Assembly: GCA_020634615.1 (NCBI GenBank)
Contig: JACKBI010000002.1
Coordinates: 1-64,000 of the forward strand
Origin: Anaerolineales bacterium
GTDB taxonomy: Bacteria; Chloroflexota; Anaerolineae; JAAEKA01
Length of the DNA stretch: 64,000 bases
Direction: 5' to 3'
Position numbers and translations under genes: made by a program. Of this stretch, positions 26,334 to 32,479 are shown piece after piece. The stretch's first letter is position 1, and each line of letters begins with the position of its first letter. The notes beneath the pieces were generated by a model. It was not told where the DNA came from, did not search any database, and saw only the letters and a list, made by a program, of their open reading frames with translations.

Positions 26334-27695
26334 TCAGGCCGGCTGCGCCATGCCCATGGCCGCCAACATCTCTTCGTTGGAACCAAACTTGAATTCCTCA
26401 AGACCTTGCCGGGCAGCCTCAGCCTGTTCGACATCCTCCAGGCGCTGCCAATCCGCCTTGCGCACCACTGGCTCGCCGGATTGCGCAAGACGCTGAGCCA
26501 ACTGTTGTTCGCGCTGTTGCAGGGTATCCGGATCGAGCTTGGGCGCCGTCTCCAGATAGCGCAGGACCGCGTCGGCGCCCTGGGTGCCATCTTTGCGGGC
26601 CACGCCAACCAGACCATCGCTGGCCTTGCGCGCCCAGCCTGCCACGAAGACGCCATCGATCGGTGCACTGGCGACAGGATCGTATGCCTCGTAGGAGACG
26701 CCATCGGTCGAGTAGCGCGGCGCAGGATTCTTGACGAACTCATTCCATTCCACCGGCAGCCCCAGGTCCTCGTCGACCCGATCGCCGATGCAGAAGACCA
26801 CGGTATCCACATCCAGCACGCGGTGTGTTCCCAGGCCGCGTGCACTGGTGTCGTTGTTGCGCGGCACGAGCTTCGTGTCCTCTACCTCCAGACCACCAAC
26901 CCGTCCATGACCGTCGTCTATGATGGCAGTCGGCGAGCTGAGGAACTCAAAACGAAACACGGTGTCCGAGGTTGCCGGCTCACCTTTGGCCTGCGCCGAG
27001 AGGATGAAATCACGCGCCTGGGCGGGGTCCTGGCCGACGTCCAGCATCAGCGGCGTGACCCGGGCGATCTCGGCGTCCAGCGCCGCCACGTCGAGGTTGG
27101 CAACGACGCTTTCCATCTCCTTCTTGGTGAACTTGACCTCGGTCGGGCCGCGGCGGGCCACGGCGATCACTTCGTCGATCCCCAGGTCGCGCACCAACCA
27201 GTGCGCCACGTCGACCATGACGTTGCCGACGCCGATCAGCGCGGCGCGCCGGCCGATGTAGAACTTCTGCTCACTGAAGGGGGGCAATTGGTTGTAGTGA
27301 TAGACGATATCTTTGGCGTGATAGACGCCTTGGAGGTCTTCGCCCGCCAGTCCCAGCCATTTGGTTCCCTGCGCGCCGACGGTCACCAGAATTGCCTGGC
27401 AGCCCAGATCGCGCAGGTCTTGCAGCGACAAAGTTCCCTCTGCGCCGATGGTGACGTTGCCAAAGTAGTGAATCGCGGGATTGGCGAGGATCTGGCGGAA
27501 TTGCTTGCGCAGCCCTTCCTTCATCTTGTGCTTGTCGTGATAGATGCCATACTCGGCCAGCCCGCCCGGCTTGATATCGCGGTTCAACAGCACGACCCTG
27601 ACGCCTGCGTCCGCCAGTTGTTTGGACGCGTAAATACCGGCCGGGCCAGCGCCCACGACCGCTACAAGATTTCCAGCCTCGGTGCCTGAATTCAC
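26334..27695 (-). CDS. Ferredoxin/adrenodoxin-type NADP reductase (FprA-like)
   Basis: A flavoprotein of about 453 residues that moves electrons between NADPH and ferredoxin. It has an FAD Rossmann site VAVVGAGPAGIYASKQL, the GGLAEYGIYHDKHKMK segment typical of FprA and GltD relatives, an NADP site ALIGVGNVMVDVAHWLV with RRGPTEVKFT, and the second FAD contact GVFVAGWARKASDGLVGVARKDG. I place the start at the GTG at 27695, because GAGGAGG stands five bases ahead of it and the FAD site follows soon after; an ATG at 27734 is possible. The redox partner is not identified here. Confidence 0.87.
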   Translation of the reverse strand: MNSGTEAGNLVAVVGAGPAGIYASKQLADAGVRVVLLNRDIKPGGLAEYGIYHDKHKMKEGLRKQFRQILANPAIHYFGNVTIGAEGTLSLQDLRDLGCQAILVTVGAQGTKWLGLAGEDLQGVYHAKDIVYHYNQLPPFSEQKFYIGRRAALIGVGNVMVDVAHWLVRDLGIDEVIAVARRGPTEVKFTKKEMESVVANLDVAALDAEIARVTPLMLDVGQDPAQARDFILSAQAKGEPATSDTVFRFEFLSSPTAIIDDGHGRVGGLEVEDTKLVPRNNDTSARGLGTHRVLDVDTVVFCIGDRVDEDLGLPVEWNEFVKNPAPRYSTDGVSYEAYDPVASAPIDGVFVAGWARKASDGLVGVARKDGTQGADAVLRYLETAPKLDPDTLQQREQQLAQRLAQSGEPVVRKADWQRLEDVEQAEAARQGLEEFKFGSNEEMLAAMGMAQPA

Positions 27696-27825
27696 CTGAT
27701 CCTCCTCATTCGCTCTCTGGTTATTATGGTTCACGTGATCCTTGCCAAACCAGTGGTTGTGACGGGTTTCATTATAGATTGGTCACGGCTATTTCACAAG
27801 TTGAAACCTGTACAAGACATAGCAA

Positions 27826-27866
27826 AGCCCCGGCAAAGCGGGAATTTATTCCACACCGCCGGGGCT
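27826..27866 (-). terminator. Distal hairpin behind the small membrane protein genes
   Basis: AGCCCCGGC and GCCGGGGCT make a 9-bp perfect stem with a 23-base loop. On the minus strand it is followed by TTTGCT. It could be a back-up terminator for the genes ending at 27942. Confidence 0.55.
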
Positions 27867-27900
27867 GATTGGCACCATGACGTCTGACGTGAGACTTAAA

Positions 27901-27940
27901 AGTTTGCTTGAAAAGGGGGTCGCTCAGACTTTTCAAACAA
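27901..27940 (-). terminator. Hairpin directly after the 78-aa membrane protein
   Basis: On the minus strand TTGTTTGAAAAG and CTTTTCAAGCAA pair over 12 positions with one mismatch, around a 13-base loop, and ACTTTTAAG follows. It begins one base after the stop codon. Words like TTTGAAAAGTC also occur in the gap near 24.0 kb. Confidence 0.65.
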
Positions 27941-27941
27941 C

Positions 27942-28178
27942 CTACGCCTTCTCGTCCTTGGGCGCCAGAAACTCATTCGCTATCCGAATCAATGCGCCTG
28001 CAGCGACGACGAAACGCACAAAATCGCCGACTCCTGGCGACTTGCCTTCGATCTCACCGTCGGTTTTTCTGGTCCGCACATTTGCCAGCAGCACGGATGC
28101 GACAGCACCGATAAATGCACCTACCAGAACACCGTACAGGATTCCTACGGGGAACGGCAATCGTTTACTAAGCTCCAT
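27942..28178 (-). CDS. Small membrane protein, 78 aa
   Basis: Begins MELSKRLPFPVGILYGVLVGAFIG; the Gly/Val/Ala-rich segment at residues 10-32 is a probable transmembrane helix with small-residue packing. A second weaker hydrophobic stretch (FVRFVVAAGALIRIANEF) lies near the C-terminus, separated by a charged linker. The function is unknown. AGGAGAG precedes the start at 28178, and the first 11 bases overlap the end of the gene upstream, so the two are coupled. Confidence 0.68.
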   Translation of the reverse strand: MELSKRLPFPVGILYGVLVGAFIGAVASVLLANVRTRKTDGEIEGKSPGVGDFVRFVVAAGALIRIANEFLAPKDEKA

Positions 28179-28467
28179 CTTTCTCTCTCCTGAGTGATGC
28201 AATGACATGATCGCGCTCGGCCTTTAGTTTGGCCTGCTTGGCCTCGGCGGCAATGAATGGGCCGGCAGCCTTATTGCTGATCTTGTCGGTGGTTTCTGCC
28301 AACTGGCGCGAGCGACCCTGCACCATCGGCATGATTTCCTTGATCTTGCGATTCAACATGATCATGGCGTACATCGCGCCGGCCGCCATGGCCAGCGTGA
28401 TGATGATCAGTATCATGAACTGGAATACTATCAACAGCGTGGCAACATCAGCACCCGTTTGCAGCAT
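28168..28467 (-). CDS. Small membrane protein with charged cytoplasmic tail, 99 aa
   Basis: One strong transmembrane helix (residues 10-38, VATLLIVFQFMILIIITLAMAAGAMYA) is followed by a hydrophilic helical tail, KIKEIMPMVQGRSRQLAETT through KAERDHVIASLRREKDG. This layout resembles DUF948-type or other small coiled-coil anchor proteins, but I cannot assign a family. The start at 28467 has GGAGGTGA upstream. It is co-transcribed with the 78-residue protein. Confidence 0.68.
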   Translation of the reverse strand: MLQTGADVATLLIVFQFMILIIITLAMAAGAMYAMIMLNRKIKEIMPMVQGRSRQLAETTDKISNKAAGPFIAAEAKQAKLKAERDHVIASLRREKDGA

Positions 28468-28513
28468 GGTCACCTCCAAAACTGGCCCAAATCGTCATTT
28501 GATACTTACCGAA

Positions 28514-29353
28514 TTACAGCGAACTGCGGACCGGCATCGGCAGCGCAATTTCAGGAAGCTCCACAGAGTGCGTCTCCAGATCGTAGCGATAGTCCGGCTG
28601 CAACTCCAGGGTTTTCAGGCCGGGCGCCTCAAACGGCTGGCCCGGCTTCCAGCTCAACACGTTGGTCGAGGTCATCGCCTGGCCATCAACCAGCAAGAGG
28701 CTGGCAAGGCCCACCACTTCGATCATCGTGTCGGCGCGGCGAATGAATGCAGCCTGGTCCGAGAGACCGATACCCAGCACGTACGGATTGCTGGCAATGG
28801 CCAACTTCAGCAGATGGGTGTAGCGGTCGGCGTCAAAATGCGCGGCCACCAGGATGCGGTTGCTCAAGCCCAGACCAGGCGCCATGCGCGGCAGCGGCTG
28901 GTCGTCATATACCAACATATGATTGCCGAGAAAGGCAGCAGAGCCGCCAACGCCGCCGACCGCCTTGCCGCAGGCATTGGCGCGGCGGATGGCAGTCGCC
29001 AGCGGCGTACCGCCAATCGTCGTGGACCAGCGCAGCGGATGCCCGCCCGACAGGAAAACTGCGGTGCTGTGCTCGATGCTGTGAATCACCGATTGATCGA
29101 AACTTGACGACCGATCGCTAACGACTACCAGCCGCACGCTGGCTGCTTCCAGCGATTGAAACGCGGCGGTGTAGCCGTAGTCGGCCTGAGTTGCACCGCG
29201 ATTGGTGGTCAGGACGACAATCCGCGAGCCGTAGCCGCCCGCCAGATTCCAGAAAGCGTAGCGGGCATATTCGTTATAAACGCTATCTTCAGCGCCGCCG
29301 TCATAGAATATCGGGCCGCGGACGTAGCCATCAGGAACTGGTGAGGGAGACAT
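28514..29353 (-). CDS. Cyanophycinase-like S51-family peptidase
   Basis: A 279-residue protein with the class I glutamine-amidotransferase-like fold of S51 peptidases. The nucleophile elbow is VGGVGGSAAFLGNHML, where Ser follows GG as in cyanophycinase. VFLSGGHPLRWSTTIGGTPLATAIR is the preceding substrate loop, and IGLSDQAAFIRRADTMIEVVG is the C-terminal strand pair. Cyanophycinases cleave aspartyl-arginine storage polymer, but related proteins have other acidic-peptide substrates. No cyanophycin synthetase is in the window. The gene diverges from the formate dehydrogenase operon. Confidence 0.8.
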   Translation of the reverse strand: MSPSPVPDGYVRGPIFYDGGAEDSVYNEYARYAFWNLAGGYGSRIVVLTTNRGATQADYGYTAAFQSLEAASVRLVVVSDRSSSFDQSVIHSIEHSTAVFLSGGHPLRWSTTIGGTPLATAIRRANACGKAVGGVGGSAAFLGNHMLVYDDQPLPRMAPGLGLSNRILVAAHFDADRYTHLLKLAIASNPYVLGIGLSDQAAFIRRADTMIEVVGLASLLLVDGQAMTSTNVLSWKPGQPFEAPGLKTLELQPDYRYDLETHSVELPEIALPMPVRSSL

Positions 29354-29478
29354 GAAGGTTCGTGTGGTCTCGTAGTGCGAGCAGAGCCGGCAGCATTCCG
29401 GTTGCAGATGAACAAGCAGGTATCATTGTACCGAAGGCGGGAATGCCTGTCAATCCACGCAACTCTGATGGTCAAAAT

Positions 29479-29520
29479 ATGACATTAATCATGGTGGTGA
29501 CACTCTTCCGCTGGTATAGT
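29479..29520 (+). promoter_or_regulatory. Promoter of the formate dehydrogenase operon with CRP/FNR-type operator
   Basis: Palindrome aTGAC-ATTA-ATCAt at 29479-29492, then 22 bases, then TATAGT at 29515-29520 within GGTATAGT. The predicted start near 29527 places the palindrome centre (29485.5) at about -41.5. The layout matches the promoters at 3935 and 35752. The leader to the first gene is about 62 bases. Confidence 0.72.
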
Positions 29521-29588
29521 AGTCTAGTACCAGGGACTGATCTCAACATTCTGACCATTATGCATTGACTCCACGTCGGAGACATCTC

Positions 29589-30092
29589 ATGAATACAGGC
29601 GCATCCAACGTCGTTACGCCGCCCGAAAGCATCGACTTAAGCTTGATGGATCCCATTTTTGCAAAGTATGGGGGCAATCGCGGCGCGCTGATCCCGATCC
29701 TGCAGAACGCGCAGGAACTGTACAACTACCTGCCCAAGGAAGTGCTGCAACTGATTGCCCGCCAGCTCGGGTTATCGGTCAGCAAGGTCTATGGGGTGGC
29801 GACCTTCTACGCTCAGTTCTATCTGGAGCGGCGCGGCAGACACATCCTCAAGCTGTGTGACGGGACAGCCTGTCACGTCAAGGGCACTCCCGTATTGATG
29901 ACCGCGCTGGAGGACCGTTACCACATTGGGCCGGGCGAAACCACACCGGATGGCGAGTTGACTGTCGAGATTGTCTATTGCCTGGGATCTTGTGCGTTGG
30001 CGCCTGTGGCCGTATTGAATGGCGAAGTTGTGGGCCGGCTGCGCCAGGAAATGCTGCTTAGGACCGTCAAGAAACAGATCGATAGCGCCTGA
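29589..30092 (+). CDS. NuoE-like [2Fe-2S] subunit of NAD-linked formate dehydrogenase
   Basis: A 167-residue thioredoxin-fold iron-sulfur protein (24-kDa NADH dehydrogenase type, equivalent to FdsG/HydC). The four ligands are in CDGTACHVKG and YCLGSCALAP. It begins with a helical part (LIPILQNAQELYNYLPKEVL) and YGVATFYAQFYLERRGRHIL, as usual for the family. It carries electrons near the NADH-oxidising flavin subunit, which is encoded 13 bases downstream. The start at 29589 has GGAG at a suitable distance. Confidence 0.92.
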   Translation: MNTGASNVVTPPESIDLSLMDPIFAKYGGNRGALIPILQNAQELYNYLPKEVLQLIARQLGLSVSKVYGVATFYAQFYLERRGRHILKLCDGTACHVKGTPVLMTALEDRYHIGPGETTPDGELTVEIVYCLGSCALAPVAVLNGEVVGRLRQEMLLRTVKKQIDSA

Positions 30093-30105
30093 AAAGGACT
30101 AATGT

Positions 30106-31959
30106 ATGAGCACACCTATTTCGTTAACACCTCAGCCTGAAGCCACACTGGCCGTCAACGATCCCGCCCATCGCTGGATCGCCGTCTGCATGGGCACAGG
30201 TTGCTCGTCGTCGGCCAGCACAGAAGTAGGCGCTGCGCTGCGCGAGGAACTGGTCAAGAACGGGCTGGAAAACGGGGTCGAGGTGCGGCGCACGGGCTGT
30301 TTCGGCTTCTGCGAACAAGGTCCGATCACGGTGGTGTACCCCGACGAAACATTTTACACCCAGGTCAAGCCGCAAAACGCCAGCAAGATCGTTCAGGAAC
30401 ACGTGGTTGGTGGCCAGCCGGTCGAGCGTCTCCTCTACAAGGATCCGGCCAGCGCTGTGCTGGTGGAGAAATGGCACGAGATCGGCTTCTATGGCAAGCA
30501 GCAGCGCATCTTGCTGGGCAACTGCGGCGTCATCGACCCGGAAAATATCGGCCATTATCTGGCGAAGGACGGCTATCAGGCGCTGCGCAAGTGCCTGCTG
30601 GAACTCACGCCCGAAGAGATCATCGATGAGATGATTTCGTCCAACCTCCGCGGCCGCGGCGGCGGCGGCTTTCCGGCCGGCATGAAGTGGAAGCTGGCCC
30701 GCCAGACGCAGAGCTGGCCGAAATACGTCATCTGCAACGCGGACGAGGGCGACCCCGGCGCGTTCATGGATCGCTCCGTGCTGGAAGGCGATCCGCATTC
30801 CGTCATCGAGGGCATGATCATCGCCGCCTACGCCATTGGCGCGGACCGCGGTTATATCTACTGCCGAGCCGAGTATCCGCTGGCCATCGAGCGGTTGAAG
30901 ATTGCGCTGGCTCAGGCGCGCCAGCTTGGCCTGCTGGGCGAGAACATTCTTGGCTCCGGTTTCAACTGCGACCTGGAAGTCAAAGAGGGCGCAGGCGCGT
31001 TCGTCTGCGGAGAAGAGACGGCGCTGATGGCGTCGATCATGGGCGAACGGGGTCAGCCCTGGCCGCGGCCGCCCTACCCCGCGGTGGCCGGCGTTTGGGG
31101 CCAGCCCAGCAACGTCAACAATGTCAAGAGCTACGCCTACACGCCGCGCATCATGCGCAACGGCGCCGACTGGTTCCGCTCCATTGGCACCGAAAAGAGC
31201 CCCGGCACCGCCGTGTTTGCCCTGACCGGCCAGGTGCAGCGCACCGGCCTGATCGAAGTTCCCATGGGAATCACGGTGCGCGAGATCATCGAAGACATCG
31301 GCGGCGGGGTCGCCCTTGGCAAACGCTTCAAGGCGGTGCAGACCGGCGGACCACTGGGCGGCTGCCTGCCGGAGCAATACCTCGACACACCGGTTGACTT
31401 CGACTCATTGCGCGCGGTCGGTGCGGTAATGGGCTCCGGCGGCATGATCGTGGCCGACGAAACCACCTGCATGGTTGAGTTCGCCCGCTACTTCATGAAG
31501 TTCGTGGTAGACGAAAGCTGCGGCAAATGCCCGCCCTGCCGCATCGGCAGCCTGCGGATGCTGGAGATACTGGATCGCATCACCGAGGGTGAGGGAACGC
31601 TGGAGGACCTGGACGAGTTGCACAGGCTCGCCGAGGGAATGCAGCGCGGCTCGTTGTGTGGCCTGGGACAGCTTGCGCCGTCGCCGGTGCTGTCTGTGCT
31701 GCGCTTCTTCGAGGACGAGTTCCGCGCTCACATCATCGACAAAGCCTGCCCGGCTCACAAATGCAAGGCGCTGATCACCTTCGACATCGTCGCGGAGCTG
31801 TGTACCGGGTGCATGGTCTGTGGCCGCAACTGTGGCAGCAACGCCATCACCGGCGAGAAACGGGGCGTGCACGTCATCGACCCCGACCTCTGCGAGCGCT
31901 GCGGCATGTGCGCCGAAGTCTGCAAGTTCGACGCGGTCCGCATTGTGTCGCCGCGCTAA
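30106..31959 (+). CDS. NuoF-like NADH/FMN subunit with C-terminal ferredoxin domain
   Basis: A 617-residue diaphorase subunit. From the N-terminus: a [2Fe-2S] thioredoxin-like domain (C28, C33, C65, C69), the FMN/NADH domain (GRGGGGFPAGMKW, NADEGDPGAFMDR, GAGAFVCGEETALMASIMG), a [4Fe-4S] site (SCGKCPPCRIGS with SLCGLGQ), and two [4Fe-4S] ferredoxin motifs at the C-terminus (CTGCMVCGRNC and CERCGMCAEVC). This domain order is that of HydB/HylB/HndC, known from multi-subunit and electron-bifurcating enzymes. Here it serves the formate dehydrogenase, exchanging electrons with NAD(H) and perhaps ferredoxin. Ferredoxin use is inference from the extra domain. Confidence 0.93.
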   Translation: MSTPISLTPQPEATLAVNDPAHRWIAVCMGTGCSSSASTEVGAALREELVKNGLENGVEVRRTGCFGFCEQGPITVVYPDETFYTQVKPQNASKIVQEHVVGGQPVERLLYKDPASAVLVEKWHEIGFYGKQQRILLGNCGVIDPENIGHYLAKDGYQALRKCLLELTPEEIIDEMISSNLRGRGGGGFPAGMKWKLARQTQSWPKYVICNADEGDPGAFMDRSVLEGDPHSVIEGMIIAAYAIGADRGYIYCRAEYPLAIERLKIALAQARQLGLLGENILGSGFNCDLEVKEGAGAFVCGEETALMASIMGERGQPWPRPPYPAVAGVWGQPSNVNNVKSYAYTPRIMRNGADWFRSIGTEKSPGTAVFALTGQVQRTGLIEVPMGITVREIIEDIGGGVALGKRFKAVQTGGPLGGCLPEQYLDTPVDFDSLRAVGAVMGSGGMIVADETTCMVEFARYFMKFVVDESCGKCPPCRIGSLRMLEILDRITEGEGTLEDLDELHRLAEGMQRGSLCGLGQLAPSPVLSVLRFFEDEFRAHIIDKACPAHKCKALITFDIVAELCTGCMVCGRNCGSNAITGEKRGVHVIDPDLCERCGMCAEVCKFDAVRIVSPR

Positions 31960-31971
31960 CGAGAGCATCCT

Positions 31972-32445
31972 ATGGAACCCGAATTCATTTCCAGACCGGC
32001 ATTCACCGTCATCGGAATCAAATACCGTGGCAGGAACGACAACAACGAAATCCCGGCGTTGTGGGAAGCGTTTTTCCCGGACAAGGCCACCCTGATCGAA
32101 CACAAGGTGGACCCACGCGTCTCCTACGGCGTGGAAGACAATATGGACATGACCACCGGCGAGTTCGACTACATGGCCGGCTACGAAGTACCGGCCGGCT
32201 GGCCGACGCCTGCGGGGCTGGAACGTTGGGAGATTCCGGCGCAAACCTACGCCGTTTTCAACACTACCCTGCCCGTCATCCGCCAAACCTTCGATTATGT
32301 TTATAGCGAATGGCTGCCGCAGTCCGGCTACCGCCGTGTGCCCGGACCAGAGTTTGAGTTATACGACCAGGATTTCGATCCCGGCCGCGGCAAGCTGACT
32401 ATGTATCTGTACGTGCCGGTAGAAAAGACAGCCGTCCGCGACTAG
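31972..32445 (+). CDS. GyrI-like/AraC effector-binding-domain protein
   Basis: A stand-alone 157-residue protein with the fold of the effector-binding domain of AraC/MerR regulators (GyrI/SOUL-like). It shows FTVIGIKYRG in the first strand, FDYMAGYEVPAGWPTP in the middle, the WEIPAQTYAVFNTTLP strand, and YELYDQDFDPGRGKLTMYLYVPV-type ending (FELYDQDF and KLTMYLYVPVE). It has no DNA-binding domain. It lies between the flavin and catalytic subunit genes of the formate dehydrogenase with short gaps (12 and 34 bases), so it is co-expressed. A small-molecule sensor or enzyme-protecting role is possible, but unknown. Confidence 0.78.
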   Translation: MEPEFISRPAFTVIGIKYRGRNDNNEIPALWEAFFPDKATLIEHKVDPRVSYGVEDNMDMTTGEFDYMAGYEVPAGWPTPAGLERWEIPAQTYAVFNTTLPVIRQTFDYVYSEWLPQSGYRRVPGPEFELYDQDFDPGRGKLTMYLYVPVEKTAVRD

Positions 32446-32479
32446 GACACGATTACGAGAATTGAGCCCCGAGAACGCC

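Noticed and set aside
28403..28416. Palindrome aTGAT-CAGT-ATCAt
   Set aside because: It lies inside the coding sequence of a small membrane protein at the ILII codons, with no -10 at the right distance.
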